Shown here one piece after another: positions 26,498 through 36,827 of a DNA stretch of 64,000 nucleotides. The stretch spans positions 1-64,000 of the forward strand of contig JAPPQC010000027.1 in the NCBI GenBank assembly GCA_028817225.1, written 5' to 3'. The stretch is from Gammaproteobacteria bacterium. GTDB lineage: Bacteria; Pseudomonadota; Gammaproteobacteria; Poriferisulfidales; Oxydemutatoraceae. Each line of letters starts with the position of its first letter. The stretch's first letter is position 1. Position numbers and translations under genes: made by a program. The notes under the pieces were generated by a model. That model did not search any database. It saw nothing but the letters and a program-made list of their open reading frames with translations, and was not told the origin of the DNA.

Positions 26498-26560
26498 TCC
26501 GCGGCTTGCCCGCCGCCGGGCCGCGGCGCGCGGGCGTTGCCAGGCCGTGCGCGAGGCGCC

Positions 26561-28090
26561 ATGAGCATACTTCGTTTCTCCGGCAAACCCCACTTCCGGC
26601 TGTTCATCCACCCCGACCAGACCGTCGTCGCAAGGGCCGACGGGCGCTTTGTCATGCGCAACCTGATCGGCGACTGGAAGACCGCCTACCGCACCGGCAC
26701 CGAGTGGCATTGCCGCCTGATGGACGCCATCGGGCGCGGCGCTTCGTTTGCCGACATCCGCGGCGCGATTCGCCCGCTGCTCGACGAGGAGCAGACGGAG
26801 CGGGCGCTGGAGCAGATCAACGACCTGTTCACCGGCGAGGTCGTGGTCGTGAAACTGGTGCCGGAGGACGGCGCCGCGCTGTTGTCGCTGGCGCCGCACG
26901 GCGTTGAATACACACCGCAATTCGCGCCCGTCGCCGACGACGAAAAACTGGCGTTGTCGCGCTTTGCGATGCTGCGGCGCGAGGAGGGGCGGGTGTTGCT
27001 GGAGACATCGCTCAAGCCCTACCACCTGCTGTCGGAAACGCCCGCGGGTGATGCGTTGCTGGGCCGCTTTCTGCGCGCCGCCGCGGTGTCGGATGTGCTG
27101 TCGCAATGGCCGGCGTCCTGGCGCGAACCGCTGCGCGACCTGCTGGCGCTGCTGAAACACGACGGCATTCTGCTGCCGGCGCCGGCGGGCAAAGACTGCC
27201 CGGGCCGCGATGACGAGGGCGCGGCGGCGGCGCAATGGGAGGCGCACGATTTGTGGATGCACAGCACCAGCCGCCTCGGCTGCACGCAGGCGGGCTACGG
27301 CGAGTTCGGCGGCGTTTTCCCGAACATTGGCCGCAGCGAGCCGGAACCCGCGGTGCGCCCGTCGTGGGACGGCGAGACGATTGAACTGGCGCGCCCCGAC
27401 ATGGAAAAACTGTACAGCAAAGACCGCCCGTTCGCGGCGGTGCAGGATGAACGCCGCACGGTGCGCGGCTACGACGAACAGCACCCGATTTCCGCCGAAC
27501 AACTCGGGCATTTTCTGTACCGCAGTTGCCGCATCCTGTTCCGCAAGGAAGTGTTGGTGGCGAGTTCGCGTTCGGACACCCCGGGCAGGGCGGTGCTGGA
27601 TCTGGCGTGGCGCCCGTACCCGTGCGGCGGCGCCAGTTACGAACTGGAGACCTACCTGTCGGTGGACCGCTGCGCCGGCATTGACAGCGGCTTTTATCAC
27701 TACGACGCCGCCCGCCACTGCCTCGTCAAACTCGGGGGGCGCACCGCCGAAATGGACAAGGCGCTGCGCATCGCCTGCCTGGCGACGGGGCTTCAGGCGA
27801 GGCCGCAGGTTGTGCTGCACATGGCCGCGCGCTTTCGGCGGGTGACATGGAAATACCGCGCGGTGGCCTATTCCGGGATGCTGAGAAACGCCGGCGTGCT
27901 CTACCAGACCTTCTACCTGGTGGCGACGGCGATGGGAATCGCGCCGTGCGGCCTCGGCGCCGGCGACATTGAACTGTTCCGCAAGATGACCGGGCTGGAC
28001 CCGATGATTGAGGGCAGCATCGGCGATTTCGCCCTCGGCAGTTTGCCCGCCGGTTACCGCGCGCAGAGCCGGGAGACATGGTTCAACTGA
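26561..28090 (+). CDS. SagB-type peptide-maturation dehydrogenase 1
   Basis: A 509-residue flavin-dependent nitroreductase-fold enzyme of the SagB/ThcOx type. In azole peptide pathways these enzymes oxidise azolines to azoles. An N-terminal domain (about 1-220) precedes the SagB domain. The FMN-binding motif is DERRTVRGYDE, and conserved YPCGGASYELE and GFYHYD segments are present, as is the C-terminal GMLRNAGVLYQTFYLVATAMG with GLGAGDIELF. The start at 26561 (MSILRF) is matched by the paralogue's MSILGL start. No partner cyclodehydratase is seen, so the true substrate is open; such enzymes are also annotated as putative peptide maturation dehydrogenases. Confidence 0.85.
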   Translation: MSILRFSGKPHFRLFIHPDQTVVARADGRFVMRNLIGDWKTAYRTGTEWHCRLMDAIGRGASFADIRGAIRPLLDEEQTERALEQINDLFTGEVVVVKLVPEDGAALLSLAPHGVEYTPQFAPVADDEKLALSRFAMLRREEGRVLLETSLKPYHLLSETPAGDALLGRFLRAAAVSDVLSQWPASWREPLRDLLALLKHDGILLPAPAGKDCPGRDDEGAAAAQWEAHDLWMHSTSRLGCTQAGYGEFGGVFPNIGRSEPEPAVRPSWDGETIELARPDMEKLYSKDRPFAAVQDERRTVRGYDEQHPISAEQLGHFLYRSCRILFRKEVLVASSRSDTPGRAVLDLAWRPYPCGGASYELETYLSVDRCAGIDSGFYHYDAARHCLVKLGGRTAEMDKALRIACLATGLQARPQVVLHMAARFRRVTWKYRAVAYSGMLRNAGVLYQTFYLVATAMGIAPCGLGAGDIELFRKMTGLDPMIEGSIGDFALGSLPAGYRAQSRETWFN

Positions 28091-28100
28091 GGCGTTTACG

Positions 28101-29639
28101 ATGAGCATACTCGGCCTTTCAACCAAGCCCCGCTTTCGCTTCCGCTTCCACCCCGCGCAGACGGTGGCCGCGAACGACGACGGCGCGTTTGTCTTTCACA
28201 GCATCACCGGCGACTTCGTTTCCACCTACCGCGCCGATGTCGAGTGGCAGCGGCTGTTCGTTGAACTGCTGCAACGCGGCGCGCCGCTTGCGGCCATCCG
28301 CAGCGCGGTTTTTCCGCTGCTCGGCGTTCAGAAAACCGCCGCCGTGCTGGCGCAGGTGGATTACTTTTTTCACACCGGCATCGCCGTGATGCAGTTGGCC
28401 GCCGATGACAACAACGATGACAACGACGACGGCGCGCTGCTGACCTTTGTGCCGCACGGCCCCCGCTACACGCCGAAATTCGCGCAAGTCGGCGACGACG
28501 AGCACCTTGCGTTCTCGCGCTTTTCAGCGGTGCGCCGCGAGGACGACCGCATTGTCGTGGACACGCCGCTGAAACCGTACCACCTGGTGTCGGAGACGCC
28601 GGACACCGACGCGCTGCTGATGCGGCTGATGCGCGGCGCGCCGGCGGCGCAGGCGCTGGCGGCAAGCCCGGCGCCGGCGCGCGACGCGCTGCGCGACGCG
28701 CTGGCGCTGCTGAAACACGACGGCCTTCTGCTGCCGCTGCCGGCGGGGCGCGCCTGCCTGACCCGCCACGACGAGGGCGAGGCGTCGGCGCAGTGGGATG
28801 TCCACGACCTGCACATGCACAGCCGCAGCCGCTCCGGCTACACGCAACTCGGCTACGGCGAGTTCGGCGGCGTTTTCCCGAACATCGGGCGCTACGAGCC
28901 GCGGCCCGCGGTGCGCCCGGCCTGGAGCGGCGAGACCGTCGCGCTGGCCAGGCCCGACATGGAAGACCTGTACAAGCAGGGTTTTCCGACCCTTGCCGGG
29001 GTGCAGGACTTCCGCCGCTCGGTGCGCGAATACAACGAGGAGCAGCCGCTGTCGCTTGAACAACTCGGCCATCTGCTCTACCGCGCCTGCCGCGTCATGT
29101 TCCGCGACGAGTTGGAGTTTGAAAGCCCGTTGCAGGGAGTGGAAGGCAGGCGCACGGTCGGGTTTGCGTGGCGCCCGTACCCGACCGGCGGCGCCAGTTA
29201 TGAACTGGAGGTGTATTTGTCCGCCGACCGCTGCGCCGGCCTCGACAGCGGCTTTTATCATTACGACGCCGGGCGCCACTGTCTTGTCCGGATTGCCGGG
29301 CGCACGCCGGAAGTCGAGGAACTGCTGTACGGCGCGCATGTCGCGACCGCCCACCAGGCGAAGCCGCAGGTTGTGCTGCACATCGCCGCGCGTTTTCAGC
29401 GCGTCGCCTGGAAATACCGCGCCATCGCCTATTCGGTCATCCTGAAGAACGCCGGCGTGCTCTACCAGACGCTGTACCTGGTGGCGACGGCGATGGGGAT
29501 TGCGCCGTGCGGCCTCGGTTCGGGCGACATTGAGTTGTTCCGGCGGATTACCGGGCTGGACCCGATGGTCGAGGGCAGCGTCGGCGATTTCGGCCTCGGC
29601 AGCCTGCCCGCCGATTACCACGACAGGCAGCGGCGGTGA
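28101..29639 (+). CDS. SagB-type peptide-maturation dehydrogenase 2
   Basis: A 512-residue tandem paralogue of the preceding gene, separated by 10 nt. It has the same N-terminal domain (MSILGLSTKPRFRFRFHPAQ) and SagB domain with FRRSVREYNEEQP, YPTGGASYELE and GFYHYDAGRHCL, ending in GLGSGDIELFRRITGLDPM. Similarity to copy 1 runs over the full length, and both keep the arginine cluster for FMN, so both should be active. Differences are concentrated at 115-145 (acidic DDNNDDNDD insertion) and in the linker near 205-240. The copies may form a heterodimer or act on different residues. Confidence 0.85.
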   Translation: MSILGLSTKPRFRFRFHPAQTVAANDDGAFVFHSITGDFVSTYRADVEWQRLFVELLQRGAPLAAIRSAVFPLLGVQKTAAVLAQVDYFFHTGIAVMQLAADDNNDDNDDGALLTFVPHGPRYTPKFAQVGDDEHLAFSRFSAVRREDDRIVVDTPLKPYHLVSETPDTDALLMRLMRGAPAAQALAASPAPARDALRDALALLKHDGLLLPLPAGRACLTRHDEGEASAQWDVHDLHMHSRSRSGYTQLGYGEFGGVFPNIGRYEPRPAVRPAWSGETVALARPDMEDLYKQGFPTLAGVQDFRRSVREYNEEQPLSLEQLGHLLYRACRVMFRDELEFESPLQGVEGRRTVGFAWRPYPTGGASYELEVYLSADRCAGLDSGFYHYDAGRHCLVRIAGRTPEVEELLYGAHVATAHQAKPQVVLHIAARFQRVAWKYRAIAYSVILKNAGVLYQTLYLVATAMGIAPCGLGSGDIELFRRITGLDPMVEGSVGDFGLGSLPADYHDRQRR

Positions 29640-29654
29640 CTTGCGCGGCTGTCT

Positions 29655-29660
29655 TATAAT
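29655..29660 (+). promoter_or_regulatory. -10 element before sulfotransferase gene
   Basis: A perfect TATAAT 31 nt before the ATG, without a clear -35. It would allow transcription independent of the upstream exporter operon. Confidence 0.4.
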
Positions 29661-29691
29661 GTGCCCTGGTGAACGCAACCGGGGAAGATAA

Positions 29692-30699
29692 ATGCCGATT
29701 TTCATGATAGGGACGCAGCGTTCCGGCTCCAACCTGCTGCGGCTGATGCTGCACCAGTCGCCGGATCTCGTGGCGCCGCATCCGCCGCATATTCTGCAGA
29801 AGATGAGGCCGCTGCTTCCGCTGTACGGCGACCTCGGCGACGCCGAACGTTTCAACCTGCTGGTGGACGATGTCTGCCGCCTGGTCGAGACCAATCCGGT
29901 GGCGTGGCGCGAGTCGCCTTTCGACAGGCCGCACATCCTGGAGCGCTGCAAGGATCGCTCGCTGCTGTCGGTGCTGGCGGCGATTTACGACCAGCACATG
30001 TGCGATTTCGGCGCCCGCGACTGGGTGTGCAAAAGCCTCGCCAATGTGCATTTTCTCGACGAGATCAAGGCGCATTTCAACGGCGTCGTGCGCTTCATCT
30101 ACCTGTACCGCGACGGGCGCGATGTCGCGCTGTCGTTCCAGAAGGCCGTCGTCGGCGAGAAGCACATCTATTCCATTGCGAAACAGTGGCACGAAGACCA
30201 GCAGGCGGCGCTGGCATTCTGCCGCGACCACGAAGACGCCGCCTTCGGGCTGGCCTACGAGGAACTGACGGACGACCCGGCCCCGGTGCTCAAGCGGCTG
30301 TGCGATTTTCTCGGCATCGGCTTCAACCGCGACATGCTCGCGCCGCACTCGTCGCAGGAGGCCGCGGCGACCTCGGTCGCCGGCGACCTGTGGTCCAATG
30401 TGAGCCGCCCGATTCTGCAGAATTCGCAGAAATTCCGCACCCAGATGCCGCCCGAATCGCTTCGCATATTCGAGGCCGTGGCCGGCGACTCGCTGCGCGC
30501 CCTCGGCTACGAACTGGTTTCCGGCCCGCCCGCCGGCGGCGCGCCTTTCGACGCCGCCGAAATCGCGCGTTTTGAGGAGGAAAACCAGCAACTCAAGGAG
30601 CGGTTCATGCGCGACAACGCCGGCTCGGCGGATTTGAAAAACCGCGCGCCGCAGGAAGAAGTCGTGCAAAGCATCCGCAGGCGCGCCGCCGATGGATGA
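29692..30699 (+). CDS. PAPS-dependent sulfotransferase (Sulfotransfer_3 type)
   Basis: A 335-residue cytoplasmic enzyme predicted to move sulfate from PAPS to an acceptor hydroxyl or amine. The 5'-phosphosulfate loop is at the N-terminus (MIGTQRSGSNLL, residues 5-16). The 3'-phosphate motif YLYRDGRDVALSF (137-149) and the LAYEELTDDP segment are typical. The last 45 residues are a charged helical tail. GGGGA precedes the start. It lies 52 nt after the second SagB gene and overlaps chrA by 8 nt. It could be a tailoring enzyme of the peptide cluster or an unrelated small-molecule or glycan sulfotransferase; the sequence does not decide. Confidence 0.85.
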   Translation: MPIFMIGTQRSGSNLLRLMLHQSPDLVAPHPPHILQKMRPLLPLYGDLGDAERFNLLVDDVCRLVETNPVAWRESPFDRPHILERCKDRSLLSVLAAIYDQHMCDFGARDWVCKSLANVHFLDEIKAHFNGVVRFIYLYRDGRDVALSFQKAVVGEKHIYSIAKQWHEDQQAALAFCRDHEDAAFGLAYEELTDDPAPVLKRLCDFLGIGFNRDMLAPHSSQEAAATSVAGDLWSNVSRPILQNSQKFRTQMPPESLRIFEAVAGDSLRALGYELVSGPPAGGAPFDAAEIARFEEENQQLKERFMRDNAGSADLKNRAPQEEVVQSIRRRAADG

Positions 30700-31906
30700 C
30701 GCGGGCGCCGCACGCCGCGCCTTCTCCATCGGCAGGCTGTTCTGGTTTTTCCTCCGGATAGGCTGCACCGCCTTCGGCGGCTTCATGAGTTTGATTTCAA
30801 TCATCCAGATTGAGTTGACCGAGAAGCGCCGCGTGATGGAGCAGAAAGACATGCTCAACGGCATCGCGCTGGCCTCGATTCTGCCGGGGCCGGTCGCGGT
30901 CAATGTCACCGCCTACGCCGGGTTTCGCCTCTACGGCGTGGCCGGCGCCGCCGCCGCCATGCTGGCGGTGATTCTGCCGTCGTTTGTGCTGATGATAGTG
31001 GCCGCCGAACTCTATCTGCGGTGGGGCGAGTTGCCGGTGATACGCGCGGTGTTCAACGGCATCATCCCGGCGATTGTCGCGGTCATCCTGCAGGCCGGCT
31101 GGAACATCGGACGCAAGACCGTGACCGGCGTCAAGCCGTTTGCGGTGGCGCTGCTGGCGGCGCTGGCGATCATCCTGTTCAAGGGCTTTTATGTGACGCT
31201 CGCGGTCATCTTCATCGCCGGCGCGCTCGGGCCGCTGCTGTTCCGCGACGCCGCCGCCGCCGCGGACGACGCCGCCGCGACCTCAGCCGTGCCGTTCGCG
31301 CTGCAATGGTTGTTCGCCTTTCTGCTGGCGGTGCTGCTGCTGCTGTTTCTGCTGCCGGCGCCGGACTTCATCCGCGCCGCCCCCGTCGCGCACCTGTTCA
31401 CGACCTTCTCCGGCATGAGTCTGACGCTGTTCGGCGGCGGCTATGTCTTTATCCCGATGATTCAGAAGATCGTCGTCGAGAGTTACCACTGGATTACCGC
31501 GGATGAGTTCAACGCCGCGATTGCGATGGGGCAGATTACGCCCGGCCCGATTCTGATCAGCGCCACCTTCATCGGCTACAAGGTGGCCGGCATCGCCGGC
31601 GCGGTCATCGCCACCCTCGGCATCTTCCTGCCGCCGGCGATGTTGCTGGTGCTGGCCGCCCACTGGCTCGGCCACTTGCGGAAGTCGGCGCTGTTGCAGC
31701 GGGTGCTGCATGGCATACGCATCGCCGTTTGCGGCATGATTTTCGCCGCCGCCGTGCTGATTGCGGGCACCGCAGGCAGCGAGTGGGGCGTGCTGGTGAT
31801 TTTTGTGCTGGCGCTGGCGGCGCTGATGTTTTACAAGGTGACGCCGGTGCTGGTGATTCCGGCGGCGGGCGCGCTGGGGCTGGCGCTGCACGCGGCGGGG
31901 GTGTAG
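30692..31906 (+). CDS. chrA: Chromate transporter ChrA
   Basis: A 404-residue long-chain CHR-family membrane protein made of two homologous halves, each beginning with a GxTAFGG-like or LTLFGGG-like motif (CTAFGGFMSLI near 25; SLTLFGGGYVFIPMI near 240). PGP motifs (LPGPVAVN; ITPGPILIS) are present. About ten to twelve hydrophobic segments are visible. ChrA proteins export chromate, probably by anion exchange with sulfate; in marine bacteria without chromate stress they may move sulfate. The start overlaps the sulfotransferase stop by 8 nt, so they are co-translated, and an anion link to sulfate use is possible but unproven. Confidence 0.9.
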   Translation: MDDAGAARRAFSIGRLFWFFLRIGCTAFGGFMSLISIIQIELTEKRRVMEQKDMLNGIALASILPGPVAVNVTAYAGFRLYGVAGAAAAMLAVILPSFVLMIVAAELYLRWGELPVIRAVFNGIIPAIVAVILQAGWNIGRKTVTGVKPFAVALLAALAIILFKGFYVTLAVIFIAGALGPLLFRDAAAAADDAAATSAVPFALQWLFAFLLAVLLLLFLLPAPDFIRAAPVAHLFTTFSGMSLTLFGGGYVFIPMIQKIVVESYHWITADEFNAAIAMGQITPGPILISATFIGYKVAGIAGAVIATLGIFLPPAMLLVLAAHWLGHLRKSALLQRVLHGIRIAVCGMIFAAAVLIAGTAGSEWGVLVIFVLALAALMFYKVTPVLVIPAAGALGLALHAAGV

Positions 31907-31910
31907 CGCC

Positions 31911-32252
31911 TCAGGCGTTCAGAAACTCGGCCTCGTCGCGCGACGGGTACACCTTGATAATCTGGTTGAAGCCGGAGACCTCGAAAATCTCCTCGACCAG
32001 TTGGTTCATCTTGCACAGGCCGAACGCGCGCTTGTCCTTCTGCAAAGTCTTGGCGATAATAAGAAACACGCGCAAACCGGCGCTGCTGATGAACTCGATG
32101 TCCGACAAATCAATCAGTATGCTGCTGTCTTTCTCCTGCTCGATAATCTCGGTTACCAGGCGCTGAAAGACGGGCGCGTTTTCATGTTCGATCTTTCCCT
32201 GCGGGGAAAGAACCCATGCGTTTTTGACTTTTTCTTTCTCTATTTCCATCAT
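31911..32252 (-). CDS. STAS-domain anti-sigma factor antagonist (RsbV-like)
   Basis: A 113-residue single STAS domain. The conserved phosphorylatable serine region is IEFISSAGLRVFL (S56/S57). It is the missing third partner of the RsbW-like kinase (14595) and REC-PP2C phosphatase (15042) seen earlier in the window. A perfect TATAAT at 32301-32296 with ATGACA-like -35 shows that the upstream in-frame ATG at 32309 lies inside the promoter, so MMEIEK at 32252 is chosen. It converges with chrA, 4 nt apart. Confidence 0.88.
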   Translation of the reverse strand: MMEIEKEKVKNAWVLSPQGKIEHENAPVFQRLVTEIIEQEKDSSILIDLSDIEFISSAGLRVFLIIAKTLQKDKRAFGLCKMNQLVEEIFEVSGFNQIIKVYPSRDEAEFLNA

Positions 32253-32328
32253 GAGAATGTTGGTTGGGCCCGGGAGCCGGGCGTTCAGGCGCAAGATTAT
32301 ACCATGCACCGCCCTTTGTCATATTGTG

Positions 32329-33213
32329 TCATATCGCAACGGCGTCGGCGTCGTCCCGCAGGCAGGCCAGTTCGCAGCCCATTTTCAACGCTGTTTCAAC
32401 GGGATAGAGAGGATTCCAGGCCCAATGCCGGTTTTCTGCCAGCACGATGACGGACGAGCCGAGGTGAAAGCAGCCCATCTCGTCGCCGCGCGCCAGCGCG
32501 ATTTCGGCGCCCGGCCCGCCGTAGTGGAAGAAGGCCGCGGCCTGCGAGCGCGGCGCGACCAGCCCGTGCCAGCGGGTTTCAATGGCGGCGACATTGACGG
32601 CGCCGACGAGGACGACGGCAATCTTGCCGAATTCGGTGTTGAAGATGCAGACGACGCGCTCGTTCCTCGCGTACAGCCGCGGCACCGTCCTGGCCGCGTA
32701 CGGCGCCACGCTGAACAGGCGCCCCGGAATGTGGATCATCGTCTCAAGCGTTCCGGCAACCGGCATGTACACGCGGTGGCAGTCCGCCGGCGACAGGTAG
32801 ATGGTGCAGAACTTGCCGCTGTCAAAATCCGCCGCCGCCGCGGCGCCGAGCAAATCCGCCGCGCTGTACACGCGCCCCTTGGCCTGCGCCAACTGCCCGG
32901 CCTGGAAATCGCCGGCTTGCAGCAGCGTGCCGTCGCACGGCGCGGCGAGCGTGCGCGGGTCATCGCAGAATTCGCGCGCGCGCGGCTGAAGACGGCGCGT
33001 GAAGAACGCATCAAAACTGGCGTAGGCTTCCGGGTCCGGCTGTTCGGCCTCGCCCATGTTGACATCGAAGCGGCGGATGAACAGGCGCACCAGCGGGTCT
33101 TTCAGGCGGGTTTCAAGCCGCGCCAGAAAGAACACCAGCCTCGACACCCAGTGGTGGGGGAAGCAATGGAACAGCCATGTCTTGCACTGTTCCCAGCGGG
33201 TTGTTTCACTCAT
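32329..33213 (-). CDS. psd: Phosphatidylserine decarboxylase proenzyme
   Basis: A 294-residue pyruvoyl enzyme that makes phosphatidylethanolamine at the inner membrane. Family features include FFTRRL, PCDGTLL near 90-97, the active-site histidine region SPADCHRVYMP and HxPG (IHIPGRLFSV). The self-cleavage motif reads LGSS (G252/S253) instead of the usual bacterial LGST, and the new N-terminal serine still gives a pyruvoyl group. The start at 33213 is chosen because a promoter places the mRNA 5' end near 33252, which excludes the longer GTG form. It is divergent from aroC. Confidence 0.93.
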   Translation of the reverse strand: MSETTRWEQCKTWLFHCFPHHWVSRLVFFLARLETRLKDPLVRLFIRRFDVNMGEAEQPDPEAYASFDAFFTRRLQPRAREFCDDPRTLAAPCDGTLLQAGDFQAGQLAQAKGRVYSAADLLGAAAAADFDSGKFCTIYLSPADCHRVYMPVAGTLETMIHIPGRLFSVAPYAARTVPRLYARNERVVCIFNTEFGKIAVVLVGAVNVAAIETRWHGLVAPRSQAAAFFHYGGPGAEIALARGDEMGCFHLGSSVIVLAENRHWAWNPLYPVETALKMGCELACLRDDADAVAI

Positions 33214-33258
33214 TTGGCGGGTTTCCGGGGGTTCGGCGGCGCGTGGCCGCACCCGCTT

Positions 33259-33287
33259 ACTTTACCCCGTGCGGTGAATTGATACAA
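33259..33287 (-). promoter_or_regulatory. Promoter of psd
   Basis: Minus strand: TTGTAT (33287-33282), a 17-bp spacer and TAAAGT (33264-33259). It occupies the same DNA as the divergent aroC promoter. Confidence 0.5.
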
Positions 33288-33288
33288 T
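33261..33288 (+). promoter_or_regulatory. Promoter of aroC, likely leaderless transcript
   Basis: TTTACC (33261-33266), a 16-bp spacer and TACAAT (33283-33288). Only 6 nt separate the -10 from the aroC ATG, so the transcript should start at or beside the start codon. Confidence 0.55.
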
Positions 33289-33294
33289 CGCGCC

Positions 33295-34371
<1,077 letters not shown>

Positions 34372-34377
34372 CAAACT

Positions 34378-36658
<2,281 letters not shown>

Positions 36659-36773
36659 TCAGGTGTTGTGTCATGGCGAGAAACGCACGCGCTATCGCCT
36701 TTGTAGCGCGGCACGGGCTGTCCATCGTGGCGCCGCGCAGGACGCGCGTGCATGACGGTGTGCCGGCGGCATG

Positions 36774-36802
36774 CTGACGGAAGGGCGCGGTGCGGTTAGA
36801 AT
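36774..36802 (+). promoter_or_regulatory. Promoter of ftsK
   Basis: CTGACG (36774-36779), a 17-bp spacer and TAGAAT (36797-36802). It overlaps an upstream in-frame ATG at 36771, which therefore cannot be the start. Confidence 0.6.
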
Positions 36803-36827
36803 ACGGGCGGAGCGGAAGGAGGCGTGT

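Noticed and set aside
26498-26560. Search for a precursor peptide in the gaps of the export cluster
   Set aside because: Gaps at 26498-26560, 28091-28100 and 29640-29691 are too short, and no small frame with a double-glycine or nitrile-hydratase-like leader was seen nearby.
28008-28100. Longer start for the second SagB gene
   Set aside because: It would overlap the first SagB gene; the MSILGL start matches the paralogue's MSILRF start.
23522-28126. Minus-strand open frame of 1534 codons across the ABC2 and SagB genes
   Set aside because: Antisense shadow of very GC-rich coding sequence; low-complexity Arg/His/Gln composition, no domain, and the plus-strand genes are clearly real.
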